In this document: positions 1-10,765 of the stretch, piece after piece
Layout of the letters: every line of letters starts with the position of its first letter
Position numbering within the stretch: the stretch's first letter is position 1
Origin: Gnetum montanum
Lineage: Eukaryota > Streptophyta > Gnetopsida > Gnetales > Gnetaceae
Direction: 5' to 3'
Length of the DNA stretch: 23,229 nucleotides
Assembly (NCBI GenBank): GCA_015680685.1
Contig: MNCI01000257.1
Span: 1 to 23,229 of the forward strand
Program-made: the position numbers and the translations under genes
Notes under the pieces: generated by a model
Databases searched by the model: none
Seen by the model: the letters and a program-made list of their open reading frames with translations, nothing else
Told to the model about the DNA's origin: nothing

Positions 1-110
1 CCCAAGTGTTCCATGGGGCGTGTAGGCCTTTAGTCTACGAAGTTCAACTAGATCGCGCGTGCTACGCTCGTTTTGTATGGTTGAGTGTAGGGGTACCTCG
101 CCACTCATCA
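1..110 (+). mobile_element. 3' end of an LTR (solo or 3' LTR), cut by the window edge
   Basis: The stretch ends in GGGGTACCTCGCCACTCATCA, nearly the same terminus as both LTRs of the Athila-type element (7603, 16962) and, reversed, the LTR at 18001. It resembles the minus-strand LTR more, sharing GGTTGAGTGTAGGGG. The following bases carry no primer binding site, so this is the 3' LTR of an element lying to the left, or a solo LTR. The target duplication would begin at 111 (ATTTC) but its partner is outside the window. Confidence 0.8.
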
Positions 111-189
111 ATTTCATTCCTCACCAAAAACATTTCTACCGCAATAACTCTATAAAAAATCCTCGAGACTGACAACCCATTGAGAGAAT

Positions 190-600
190 TCGCTAGAAGT
201 TCCAAACACTAAATTTTTCCATCTCAAATATAACTTTATAACTCAGCATTGCATACGAAAATCAAAGCCCTAACTTGGAGCTTCTAAATCAATAGTCTCA
301 TGACTTGTTTATCACATCATTGTCAAAAATCCAAAGTGTTAGAATTCCAAATAATTGAAATATTAATACATTGAAAGGTATATAGTTTAATAAAAACTTT
401 ATAACTAAGCATTGCCCACAGAATTTAACCTTTAACTTGAAGATTCCAAATTAAGAACTTTACCACTTGGTATCATGTCATTGTCAAAGTCAATTGGAAC
501 CTCAAATAATCAAAATATTAGTACACCTCAAGACATATAGCCCACTAAAATTGAATTGTGATTTGGAGCTTCCAAATCAAAAGTCTTAACATTCAGCTAA
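190..600. repeat. Degenerate tandem repeat, period about 163 bp
   Basis: TTTATAACTCAGCATTGC at 235 recurs as TTTATAACTAAGCATTGC at 398. TAACTTGGAG at 271 recurs as TAACTTGAAG at 433, a spacing of 162-163 bp. A further partial unit (TTTGGAGCTTCCAAATC) starts near 562 and another partial one precedes 235 (AAGTTCCAAACAC near 197). No coding sense is seen. I see nothing recognisable from 600 to about 1050. Confidence 0.65.
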
Positions 601-1372
601 CATTCTCTACTTTTATACTGTGAATATGAGTTTTTTAACATATTTATTTGTTGGGGTTTAACACTCCCTCTTCCTTTTTAACATTAAGTAACACATTATT
701 AAACCAAAATCTTCTTTATTTTCAGGGAATATGACATGATATATGTGCAGGTCATAGGCTAATTGATAAACTTATGTCTTACATGCAAAAAGTGTGGGGT
801 TTTAAATCAAATACTACTACATTTAATAATTAGGTGTTACCTTGTAAAACTCTTGGTTTGGTTCCTGTAAGGCATAAGTTATGAAGTTCACAATTATTTC
901 ACTCCATCCCATAATCATCATACATTAGGATTAAAATTGGAAAGTTAGATAGACATGCCGAATTAACTTTAATTCGAATCAAATCTTGCATTTCTGTTTA
1001 TTTTCATTATTAACATTAATCCCAACGAAATCTGGGTTTTCTATTTTGCTTTTCTGTTTCAACCTACCCTAATATACTTCTCTCTTTACTGTATCGCTTT
1101 TGTGTTTCTGTTGCTTTTCTTTCTTAGCTGGAAAGAGGAGTAGAGCTCTATTTTTTAAACGACCTAAAGCTGTGAGGTATGTAACTAATTTCAGCTTCTT
1201 TTAGGAAGAAAATGGAGGTTACTCTGATGACCCTCTATAGATTTTCATGTTCTTGTCACATCGCACCAAGTGAGGTGTCTCTCTGGATTCTCGTATGCCC
1301 TATCTGCTTCGGTACTTCGTCAGCTTCTATATCTCACTTTATCTTTTTCAAAAATATTGCCCAAACCCTCAC

Positions 1373-1499
1373 TGCCATGTTCGGGTAGCACTGCTCACAA
1401 ATAAAAGTTATAAAAAACTATAAGAGTGTATCGTTATTGCCACGCTCGGGTAGCATTGCTCATAAATAAAAGAAATAAAAATCTATATCATTGTTTTTG
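1373..1499. repeat. Two-copy 65-bp tandem duplication
   Basis: TGCCATGTTCGGGTAGCACT at 1373 is repeated as TGCCACGCTCGGGTAGCATT at 1438, followed in both by GCTCA(C/T)AAATAAAAG and an A-rich tail. The copies have drifted apart. It lies in pyrimidine-rich, gene-leader-like DNA without a convincing ORF. Confidence 0.6.
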
Positions 1500-1723
1500 G
1501 CTGGACTTGTGTAAAACAACTGGTTGGTGGAGTGGTAAAACGTTATTTGTTCAGTAAAACATTTAAGGTCCTATTCTACCTTTTCTGATTTTAACCTCTA
1601 AAATCATTTTCGCAGGCTGCTTCTTTTTATCCTCAATGCAGATGATATGCATGGCTGTGGAGCAGTTTAATGTTTTTTTTTTAACGTTTATGATGTTAAA
1701 CATTTTTATGTTTTTTTCATATA

Positions 1724-1985
1724 TTTATACTTCTCGTCTGGTTTGTCCATATGTTGTTAGGCGTTTCTCGTGCATGTTTCTTATGTTTATGTTGTTCCTA
1801 CGTGCATGTTTCTTATGTTTATGTTGTTCCTACGTCGTTGGGCAGTTTTCTTGTTACGTTTATACTTCTCGTCCTATTTGTGCATGTTTCTTATGGTTAT
1901 GCTGTTGGACAGTTTTCTTGTTATGTTTATACTTCTAGTTACGGTACATCTCTGTTTCTTACGGTACATCTCTGTTTCATGCCCT
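1724..1985. repeat. T-rich compound minisatellite (66-, 32- and 20-bp periods)
   Basis: GTTGGGCAGTTTTCTTGTTA at 1837 recurs at 1903 (66 bp). TGCATGTTTCTTATG occurs at 1771, 1803 and 1881 (32 bp between the first two). TACGGTACATCTCTGTTTC occurs twice in direct succession at 1940-1979. TTTATACTTCT occurs at 1724 and twice more. The array is open in three frames at once, which is a by-product of the repeats and not evidence of a protein. Confidence 0.65.
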
Positions 1986-2272
1986 CTATCTTTGTTGTTT
2001 TTAGGCTGTTAAATCATTTATCGTAAGCTGCTTTTCTTCTTTTGTTTGTTTGAAAAACAAAGCCTGCTGTGCATTTTGTCCTGGTTCCGGTTTTCTTGCT
2101 TTTCAGCTTCTTTTTCCATGCTTGAGGGAAAAAAATAGAAATATGCCCGGTGGGTTCACGCTGCTATCTTCCGCTTTATATTGGGCTCTGTACATATTTG
2201 AAAGATTGAAATTCTTTTCTTCACATTTTCAAACATTTACAATTTTAAGCTTTCCGTGTGTAGGAAGCTAAA

Positions 2273-2377
2273 ATGGCAGAGACATTAGATATGACACAGA
2301 CGGAAGAGCTAGCGGCAAAGACTGAACAGCTTGAACAATCGGCACAGCCTACACGGAGTTGGATTCAAAGGACATAG
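2273..2377 (+). CDS. Possible short 5' coding exon of an unrecognised or decayed gene
   Basis: An ATG at 2273 opens 34 codons (beginning MAETLDMTQTEELAAK, rich in E, Q and T) to a TAG at 2375-2377. It sits just after a pyrimidine-rich stretch ending GTGTGTAG|GAAGCTAAA, which looks like a 3' splice site, so it may be the first coding exon behind a leader intron. DNA to about 2530 is more GC-rich than its surroundings and could be further relic exon, but no frame continues. I recognise no family. It could equally be a chance ORF. Confidence 0.2.
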   Translation: MAETLDMTQTEELAAKTEQLEQSAQPTRSWIQRT

Positions 2378-2589
2378 CCTGCAAGGAGGAGGGTAAAAGA
2401 ACCCTGAAATTCACCTCGGCGAAAGTAAATGTCGCATTTTCAATGTGTGGGGATGTGGGGAAGTGCATGTCGGCATCACGATAGGTTGTTGGATTTGCAC
2501 GTCAGGTGGTTGGATAGGTAGTGCTAGTCGCACAAAATAATTATATTTTATGGCAAAGTTTACTTAATGGACATCTGTCAGTGTACATT

Positions 2590-4010
2590 TCCAGTAAAGC
2601 ACTGCAGCATATAATTCACAGATAACAGTAACCATTGTAAATTGAATCATTATAAATTCACAGATAACAGTAATCATGTAACCACAACAGTAACCACAAC
2701 AATAAGCATGTATTGGTGAATCATTATAAGGTCACGAAAATAAAAGCAATTTTTTTTTTTGGAAAAAATCGAGCGAATTGTTATTCCAAAAAGAGAAGGC
2801 TATACACCAGTACAGCGCAGGCCAGAGCTGCTGACACCACACCGACCGTGGACCCCAACCCGGACCCCGCAAGTAATTACCGTCATAAGATAACAGTAAT
2901 TGAAACCTTGTAATAAATTGTAAAATATACAGTAACCAAACATTGTAATAAATAGTAATATATAATTCACAGTACATTGTAATAAATTATAACATATAAT
3001 TTGTAATAAATTTTAACGTATAATTCACAGTAATCACAGGAATAACGTAACAGAAACCATATTGTTGAAGTATTATAATACATAATTCACATTACCTACA
3101 AGCAAAAGATAACAGGAACCACATAACCCCATATTGTTAAAGCATTGTAACACATACTTCATAATTCACAGTAACTAAAAGATAATAGTAACCAACCACA
3201 TAACCCCATATTGTTAAAGCATTGTAAGACATACTTCATAATTCACAGTAAGTAAAAGATAATAGTAACCAAATATTGTTCATGCTTTGCAATACATAAT
3301 TCACATTAATTACCATAGATAACAGTAACCGCATGCTATATTTCACATCAACAATAATAACTACCAAAGAAGCATTTTAATACATAATTCACAGAAACAA
3401 TAGCAATCACTAACATAAGATAATAGTAATGATATATTGTTCAAGACTTTTAATACATAATTCACAGTTATCACCAATATAAGATAACAGTAATCAAGCA
3501 TTGTAACAAATAATCTTAACTATCAAGATAAGATAATAGTAACCATATATTTTACAGAAACAAGTAAGATTATGTTAAGATAATAATATTAAGTTCACAT
3601 TAGTGACTAAGTATTTCATATTACAAGAATCATATTAATCAGAAATAATATAATCCTCATACCACACACAGTAAGATTCTGAAAAGATAATAATATTAAA
3701 TTCACAATAACCATAAACTAGAAGTAATTACATATTTCACAGTAATTACATAAACCAGAACTAAAAAAATCCTCATACGACATATTTCATATAAATAAAA
3801 GTAAGAATATAATAACTATAACATAACAATATTAATCGTTAGTAACCACATATTTTATAGAATATAGCTGTATTCACATCACAGTATTACATGAATAACA
3901 ACTAAAAAAACCTAATCTTACATATTTCACCTAAAATAATAGTATTGACATGATAAGATAACAGTATTGGCCTCATAGTAACCACATGAACCAAGAGAAA
4001 TCAATTACGC
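2590..4010. repeat. AT-rich degenerate minisatellite, units of about 60-88 bp
   Basis: The core (T)AATTCACAGTAAC...AGATAACAGTAACCA recurs throughout. AATTCAC falls at 2963, 3022, 3083, 3162, 3240, 3298, 3386 and 3459, giving spacings of 59, 61, 79, 78, 58, 88 and 73 bp. The best pair starts at 3121 and 3198 (ACATAACCCCATATTGTTAAAGC..., period 77). The array fades towards 4010 and is broken at 2750-2872 by the GC-rich insert listed separately. I see no coding sense. Confidence 0.7.
2750..2872 (-). mobile_element. Probable 5'-truncated LINE 3' end with poly(A) tail
   Basis: A GC-rich 120-bp block interrupts the AT-rich array. Read on the minus strand it ends CTCTTTTTGGAATAACAATT...TTTTTTCC and then a run of 11 A (T run at 2750-2760 on +), the form of a plant L1-type 3' tail. 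GCAA flanks both sides (2746-2749 and 2869-2872) and may be a short or decayed target duplication. No coding domain is left, so the family call rests on the tail and the context only. Confidence 0.4.
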
Positions 4011-4136
4011 AGAAGATGAACTAGGAGTAATAGTAATTTTGGCCAAGAGGCCAATCCGTCTGGCAGGAGGGTGAGAGGCCAATGAAATTTGTGGACATGA
4101 AAAACAAAATGGAAAATTCTAATTTCAATAAGAAAT

Positions 4137-4845
4137 TAGGCAGCTTTTCATGGACTGCTCGTGTCGGATGGGCGTGTTCATCGAGGACAGCCTGAGATTC
4201 TAGCATAAGATCCTGGAATGCTCCAGTCTTGGTGACGACATGGTATTGTGCTTGCATGGCGAAGGCATGGCAGGAGGCGGAGTTGGTAATGTTTAGCGTC
4301 GTGAGTAGCTGTTGGCCAAGCCAGGCGTCCAAGCCAAGGACATGGCCGTGTTGGTGGTGAACTACAGTTCAACCTGACGCTGTTACTGTCAGCCATGATC
4401 GTGAAGTACTTCAACCTCAACCTCAGCAGCATGACCTGCTACAGGTGCAGCGCACCGCATATGCATATGCACTCGTGCATGACCACTGAGTCCTCACCCA
4501 CTACGCTCACATGCTTGGTTGTGTATCCTCCATCAAAATATCACCGTCGACAATTGGCATGTCGGAAGTCGGACACAGGCATCAGAGCCACCATGTTTGA
4601 AGCCCTGGGTGCATGGTTGATGCGTGCTTGGACGCAGGCCCTCATGTTGAAGTAGCCAGTGCGGCTGCTGTTCACGATGCAAGCAAGGGAAATGCTGCAG
4701 CACCTGCACATTCCGTAAGGCTACTGTAACGCCTCCAGCACCATGCAAATCCACATATTCCAAATGCTGCATCTTCCCCAGTGGCTGTTATGAAATGATG
4801 AGGCAACATAACCCTACATTGGACTAGCTCATATTCAGAATCTAC
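4137..4845 (+). pseudogene. 3-ketoacyl-CoA synthase (KCS/FAE1-type) pseudogene, internally deleted
   Basis: KCS enzymes sit in the ER membrane and catalyse the condensing step of very-long-chain fatty acid elongation for waxes and suberin. In frame-shifted pieces I read, in family order: MGVFIEDSLRF with HKILECSSLGDD (near 4168), MAKAWQEAELVMF (4257), AKDMAVLVVNY (near 4333), FNLTLLLSAMIVKYFNLNLSSM (near 4370, two pieces of one stretch), then LLQVQRTAYAYALV, EALGAW, LLFTMQAREML with HIP, and NAASSPVA followed by an ELAY-like remnant near 4830. The block between SSM and LLQV, which in the family holds the catalytic cysteine, is deleted. Several frameshifts and stops make it dead. GC content is well above the flanks and there is no intron trace. 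Minus-strand ORFs here are shadows. The family call is firm; the exact ends are not. Confidence 0.75.
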
Positions 4846-6587
4846 CCTTATTGTGAGCAACCAATTCCAGACCATGAGCACACTGGCTTTGACAAATCAT
4901 AGTACCTGTGCTGGCCCTGCATTTGACCAAGAAACTCCCTAAAGAATCGCTCTCCCCGCGTTCATTTCCTTTGACTTTGCCACGATTAAAAGCAACACCA
5001 AAAGAAATAGAGGCTGGGTAGTATCTATAATGCCCATGGGTAATTAAAAACCTTTTTTCTCTTCATTTCTGTAATAGTGCATCGTTTCACTTCTTTCTTC
5101 ATTGCTGTGAAAAGAAGGAAGTTGAGAATACACAAAAGAAGGAGAAGACAAAGAAGAGAGGATCATGGTGTCCGAACTTCAAAAAAATCACGGCAGTAGC
5201 AAAGGGAAATCATGTACCAAGAGAATATGTGTTTATGCTTGAAACTAGTAGTGCTAATTCCATCAATTAATTAATATGCATGAAAATGTAAATATTAACT
5301 AAGTAAATCAAAAGTAAATTGCATTAAAAGTAAACCTGTTGTAAGTGAAAGTGCTACAATGGATATGAATTAATCTTGATCTTATTGCTGTTCATGGAAT
5401 GTGTTGAGATACAATGCCACTCAAATAAGATGGTGTACACAAAACCTGAAAACCCCTTAACCCTAAATCATAAAAATCATAAATCCTCAAAACCCTAAAA
5501 CCCCTCTAGTATTTTATAGATACATGGAAATCAAAAATGTCATAACACTGACATTTTCTCTCTTATGAGATGGGGAACTACCAAGATAGTGGCATCATCC
5601 ATCTTTTCTTTCTTGATTACTCAACAATTTCAAAGATAAATTACTATAAACATTTTCCTTAAATTTTGATAAAGACATGGGAATCAATTTAAAATTGTTA
5701 TCTACCTTAAACATAATGTATAGATTTTTTCCTCATAGCCTCTAAATTTGCATTTTAAGAATCAATAAAAAATTTTGCATATATAAATATCAACATTGAT
5801 TAAAGAAGTTGGAAGTAATTTAGAATCTTACATAATGGAATTATAGAGAAACTAGGTTTGCTAAGAAAAATCCATTGGAAAAACATAATATATCAATGAC
5901 TTAGGCAAAAATTAATAAGAAACCTCTTACTTTAAATCCCTTATATGTAATCAAATTGATTATAAATACACCCTAGCACATATAGTTAATATGCTGATGT
6001 TTTACAAAAATTATATGAACAAAATAACCATCTTGACACTTTTATTATTTTAACAAGGTAACATTGATACATATAAACCTAAAAAGATGTTCTTATTCAC
6101 TCCATTTGTGTTTGAGAGTGAAGGAAAAAATCACTTATTTAAAATAATAATTCTTGAATGCACCTAGCCTAGAAACTTCCATTACACTAATAAAAAATAA
6201 CTTAATTAATTATGTCATTGACATACCATTTACATTTCAAGCATCTTCATATTTCAATGTTAAAATCATTACATAATTTCTAGGTTACTTGAAGTCATTA
6301 ATGAAATCTCTTATATAAGTGTTCATATGAATATGAGTTTTTTCTCCATGTTCCTTTAGTAGCTTTGATATAGATCTTCTACATTGGAAAACTTTATGAC
6401 TTAAAACATCCTCAAAGCAATGAGGTGTTAGCTTAATTCTTTATTTCAAAACTCCAAGCTAAGGGGTACATGGTAAACAATACTAAATTATAAAATTTTA
6501 ATTTGACTATATGTCCTAAAATATATATTTTCCCACCTCACCCAATGCAAATCCATGGAACCCACAAAAATATAAAAGATCACTAAC
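4846..6587. other. AT-rich intergenic DNA, nothing recognised
   Basis: I find no convincing coding frame or element ends here. A CCCTAAA-like patch at 5455-5510 is too degenerate to call a telomeric tract. Confidence 0.6.
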
Positions 6588-6728
6588 TTGAGTGCCTTGT
6601 TGCATCCATCAAATGTCATATTTGAATTACATCCACAACATTTATTTTGGAATGGGACACGTGAAAATATAGTTTCACTATATCAAGTCCTAAACTTTTC
6701 CATGGCAAAACTTCTCCTTTACACATTG
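6588..6728 (+). pseudogene. Possible upstream part of a receptor-like kinase pseudogene, cut by the retrotransposon
   Basis: The frame reads VIFELHPQHLFWNGTRENI, which resembles the (L)HxxxxLxWxTRxxIA stretch of plant receptor kinases before the catalytic loop. The retrotransposon target site follows at 6729. On the far side the sequence resumes at 16968 and reaches IKSSNIFFD at 17012. If the element is removed, the tryptophan-to-KSSN distance is about 130 bp (~44 codons), close to the roughly 33 codons normal for these kinases. The match is short, and the joining stretch is A-rich without the HRD motif, so this is tentative. Confidence 0.35.
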
Positions 6729-6733
6729 AAAAT
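6729..6733. repeat. Left target-site duplication AAAAT
   Basis: The five bases directly before the TGATAAATC start of the 5' LTR are repeated exactly after the 3' LTR at 16963-16967, as expected of LTR-element integration. Confidence 0.85.
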
Positions 6734-7603
6734 TGATAAATCACGTTTTTCATATGCTCCGATATTAGAGTAGCTGCGATATCGAGTACATGATATTAGG
6801 TACATGATATCGTGACCCAAGATGTGATATTGTACATTCAATATCATATGGTTACTTCCAGGTCTATAAATACAACCCTTGGGCACACATTTGAGAGTAG
6901 TTTTTGGTAGTCAAGTAGAAAAACTCTTGCAGTTTGTCCATTTGAGAGTTAGAATATTTTCCAAGGGCCCACTACAAGAGCTCTAAGTGTGAATAGATCT
7001 TTATTCAAGCATTGATGTACTTGAACACATCATTGTGTTGGCAATAAAGATGAACTTTTTGATTCATCCTTGTAGCACTTGAGACTTTCTTTCTTATGCA
7101 TTTATATATTGTGATTTCATGTAGTTTTCATTAACGTTATTCATGAAAAAATTAATTTTGATTAATTAAACAACTCATTAAAATACACAAGCACAACCCA
7201 CTTCAAACATACGTGTGATACTTGGTAGCTAAGAAATGGTTAGCATTTGACAACCCAGCAATGCTTACACAAAGTTCAGGATGTGTCCAAGAAGTGGGAA
7301 TGGTTGCTTGTGTTAGGCTAGATTAGATCATAGTTTTCTTAGCACTTAATCACTCTTACTTTCATTCTTGTTCTAGGTAGGTAAATCAATAAAACACAAA
7401 ATAATAAAAATCTTATGCCTCAGTTACACTTAACCATACAATTGCATTCCACAACTGGGAGTGGGAAGACAACAAATAGACAACATGCATGCACTATTTA
7501 GCTATAGCGTACTTGGTAATTAAAGTTTGTGGAATTTGATTGGATTGCACATAAACACCTGTGATTCATATGGTTGGACATAGGGGCACCTCGCCACTCA
7601 TCA
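6734..7603 (+). repeat. 5' LTR (870 bp)
   Basis: It begins TGATAAATC and ends CCACTCATCA (TGAT...ATCA inverted termini). It aligns along its length with 16093-16962. By hand I counted 25 differences in 180 aligned sites from 6901 to 7080, about 86% identity, so the insertion is old. U3 holds repeated GATAT(C/T) boxes before a TATA box (6865-6872), and AATAAA lies at 7043-7048. Confidence 0.9.
6865..6872 (+). promoter_or_regulatory. LTR TATA box (TATAAATA)
   Basis: TCTATAAATAC follows an array of GATATC/GATATT motifs at 6778-6845 and precedes a likely R region. The same box occurs at 16224-16230 in the 3' LTR, and a similar one (CTATAAAT) occurs in the unrelated-length minus-strand LTR. It is inferred to be the polymerase II promoter for the genomic transcript. 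Confidence 0.6.
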
Positions 7604-7604
7604 T

Positions 7605-7623
7605 TGGCACCATTGCCAGGGAC
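7605..7623 (+). other. Primer binding site, tRNA-Asp type, CpG-decayed
   Basis: TGGCACCATTGCCAGGGAC begins two bases after the LTR end. It pairs with the 3' end of plant tRNA-Asp (ending GGCAACGGCGCCA) except at three positions. All three are G-to-A changes in what would be CpG in the canonical site. The tRNA-Asp primer is typical of Athila-type elements. Confidence 0.75.
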
Positions 7624-7801
7624 TTTAGTTCTACATGCACTATCTAAATTGAGTGAAAATTAGTAACCTCATTATTTGAACCCTAGGAATCAAAATCTTA
7701 CGAAAACAAAAATTAGAATTATAATTAAATTAAACCTTAACTACACACTACCTATAAGTCCATTAACATAAAATGTATTCTTTCACAGGAGCCTATCTCT
7801 G

Positions 7802-10132
7802 CCAAGGGTAGACCAGGTGTCTCAACAATACTAGATGGTATATTCTTATCTCGATGAGTATGTACTAGAATCCATCTTCATCTTGCATCAAGATGAAATG
7901 CTGTGGTGGCACAACATGGAAGGAAACATTGTGTTGCCACCTGATTGATCTGTTCCTATGATGCTCCAACTAATGCTTGCATGACATGGGCTTAAACATC
8001 TTCATGGAGAGTACAAGATGCAAGATCTTGATTCAAGGGATTATCATCCCATTGAAGTACAAAGGTTAAGGGATCATCAGCTAGAGCACCAACATGAGCT
8101 TGTGAAGGGAAAGGGGTCAAACACTTTTGCACCTCTACTTGGCCGAATAGATGGAGGTGATCAGTTATTTAGTGATTCTCCTCTCTTTGACTTTGTTTAG
8201 GGGGCACTGAATGAGAACATGCAATCTACAATTCATAATCCCAGTTCTTGGCAAAATGGATCCAATGAAAAAAATGGATTTGGAGAGGCAAGTCATGATA
8301 AGGGGGAAAAAGGAGGTCACGATCACGATCGTGGTCACAAGAATTGAAGGAAGGATGATAAGCATTGGTGTGAAGCAAGTGCTCCTTCCTCTTCCCCTTC
8401 ATCGTCTTCTTCTTCTTGTTCTTTCTCATCTAGCTTAGATCGTGGCCACAAAGTGAATAATCGTGACAAAGGTGACCGATAAGACCATAACAATAGAAGG
8501 GTCCATTGTGATAGTCACAACCAAAGGTGTGGGCAATCCAGAGAGACCCACTACTAGGAAAGAAGGACTAGTGGAGAACATCATAGGCACCATCACCATA
8601 GCCTTGATGAACCTCTACTTACCACTTAGGGCATGTTAAACATTACAGAGGCCATGAGGATTCTTACAAGGCATGTAAAGGATAATAGAATAAAGAGGTT
8701 GAACATGAACAACATCCCTTGATTTGAGGAAGGATACGATGATGATCTGAAAAATCATCTCTAGGCCTTCCAAGATGCATGTTCCCTACAGATTATTGAG
8801 AATGAATGGTAGAAGCTGAAATTATTTCCAAGGATACTCATAAAGGAAGAAGAAAATTGGTACTGATCTTTGGAAGTAGAATCAATTAGGCGGTGGAGTA
8901 CGATGTTGGAATTTTTCAATGACAAATATCAAATGTACTCCTGAGTGTCCAATATGAGGAAGTAGATCCAAGGATGGAAACAAGGAAACAATGAGCCCTT
9001 GGATGCTGCTATTGGCCAATACTATTCTCTACGGCATACGTGTCTCAACCATGGATACTCTCAACTTGATCAACTTTTCCATATCATAGATGGGTTATGG
9101 TTTGAAATAAGGAAAACCCTTGGCATTTACGCTGAAGGGAGATTGACAAAGTTAAGTGTCCATCGAATTTAAAAATTAATTGACCAGGTAGCCAAGGAGG
9201 AGGGAGAATTGAGAAAGCAATAAAGTGTAGAGGAATACAACAAGGACCCTTCTATCTGCAAAAGGAAGGTTTGATTTTGTGACAGTGAGGATGGATTAAC
9301 TAGAGATGAGGTGGCTAATCAAGAAACCTTGCCACTCCAAAAATTGCAATCTAAAATCATGACTAAGGTTGACCAATTATGGGACTCTATGAACAACAAG
9401 TTTCAGGTTGTCTTGAAAATTGTTGGAGAGTCTAAGAAGCAAAGTGGTGAGTGTGAGTGCTAGTGACGTAACGAAGCTGAACATGCTATATCTAAGGGTA
9501 AGGCTAAAATGGCTGCGATAGTGATGGTTATGGATAGTGACTTAGATGATGATGGTGGATGTGACATATGTCAGTATGAACATCCTAAGGGATGTTGCCA
9601 AATTATGTCACACTTGTAGATATCTAGGATGTATGCGTTACATCCATGACTTTCACAAAGGAAAACACCCAAAATATTACCTTATCCACAATGCAATGCT
9701 TGACAGTTCTACTAACCATAGTAGTACTATCCAAGTGGAACTCCACTACAACCCTAAAAATTATACTAGTAGTGGTAACAACCACAATCGTGGGCGTTCA
9801 CACCTCCAAGATAGTAGTACCCTTACCGAAAACCAGATCCCTATGGTTACTATGTTCAGCAACCTTCATCTCCATGGATCTCCTCTGGTCATGTTGTTGC
9901 TTACCAACCTCACCACTACCCTCCTAAAGTATACCAATCACCATATCTAGGAAGGGATGCCATCTACTATTCTCATGCTCCTTCTATCCCTGCACCTATT
10001 CCTCTGTCTCTTACATAGCTACCACTTGCTCCATCCATGTAGGGTGAATTACCTACCCAACCATAGCAAATAAATGCTACGAGGGTGGTTAATCTGCAAC
10101 CAATTAACCCACCAAGTGGATCAGAACCATGA
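7802..10132 (+). pseudogene. gag: gag pseudogene of the Athila-type element
   Basis: The frame starting near 7802 encodes a Gag polyprotein, the capsid/nucleocapsid precursor that packages element RNA. Codons run QDLDSRDYHPIEVQRLRDHQ (8021), an H/D/S-rich linker, then the capsid-like segment WYxSLEVESIRRWSTMLEFF (near 8860) through PLDAAIGQYYSLRHTCL and FHIIDGLWFEIRKTL (near 9100). A zinc knuckle CX2CX3HX4C (CDICQYEHPKGCC) lies at 9560, followed by a Q/P/Y-rich tail around 9779-10010. At least 20 in-frame stops occur before 9640 and more after, yet the frame does not visibly shift. No in-frame ATG is left at the 5' end. The neighbouring protease continues in the same frame, as in a gag-pol fusion. 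Confidence 0.75.
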
Positions 10133-10189
10133 ACAAAGAAATGATCCTTTTTCCAACCTCACAGTCTACCAAAGCCCTCAAACACATTA

Positions 10190-10765
10190 GTGGTTGGTAA
10201 CCATGGTCCTCCACTTTTCTTCATCTCACCTTTATTTGAGACTCCTTCAAAGAAAAATCCCTCTTCAATCCATACTGTAATGTTGACCCATGTTGTATTT
10301 GATTGGATTCGAGCTGGTAACCTACCCGGGAAGTTAGTTGATCCTAGGAGTCCCTTAGTATATTTGCAAATTGCTGGGAATGAGCTTTGTAAAGCTCCTC
10401 TCAACTATGGTTCTGATGTTAATATGATCTTGCATGAGATGTAGATGATGTGGAACCTTCCTTCCTTGAAGAAGAGCAACATCCAGTTGAAACTGGTGGA
10501 CCAGTCCATCACTATTCCATTAAAACTGGTAGAGGACATCGTAACCACTATTTGTGGATGGTCATATCCCATCGACTTCATAGTAATCAAGGTGGAGAAT
10601 TGCAAGGGGGACTCCCCAATTATTATGGAAAGGACGTGGTTAAGAATCATTGATGCCAAAATGGGCATTAGAGATCTTTCCTTGGAGATATCTAAGGAAA
10701 ATGAATTTTTAAAGATCGAGAAGAAGAGGGTTCCATGTATCATGTACAATAATTTAGGGTGCCAT
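10190..10765 (+). pseudogene. pol: Retropepsin (aspartic protease) domain remnant
   Basis: In the gag frame the stretch ends with AGNELCKAPLNYGSDVNMI (10370-10428), the position of the D(T/S)G active site in Ty3/gypsy proteases. The catalytic aspartate codon is AAC (Asn, 10403-10405) and the next residue is Tyr. Further on are ITIPLKLVEDIVTTICGWSY and a PIIMERTWLRIIDAKMGI segment matching the C-terminal ILGxxWL region. One stop (TAG) lies at 10442. Family role: cleaves Gag-Pol into mature proteins. The minus-strand ORFs over this region are shadows. Confidence 0.7.

Noticed and set aside
1636-2026. Three overlapping ORFs of 80-100 codons
   Set aside because: They arise from T-rich tandem repeats open in all frames; composition is F/L/V/C-rich with no domain sense.
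4021-4432. Minus-strand ORFs over the KCS relic
   Set aside because: The plus strand carries KCS motifs in family order; the minus-strand translations match nothing I recognise.
5455-5510. CCCTAAA-like telomeric tract
   Set aside because: Only a few imperfect units separated by AT-rich filler; no regular array.
9546-9950. 134-codon plus-strand ORF over the gag knuckle
   Set aside because: It is in a different frame from the gag frame that gives the zinc knuckle and the Q/P/Y-rich tail, so it is a shadow.
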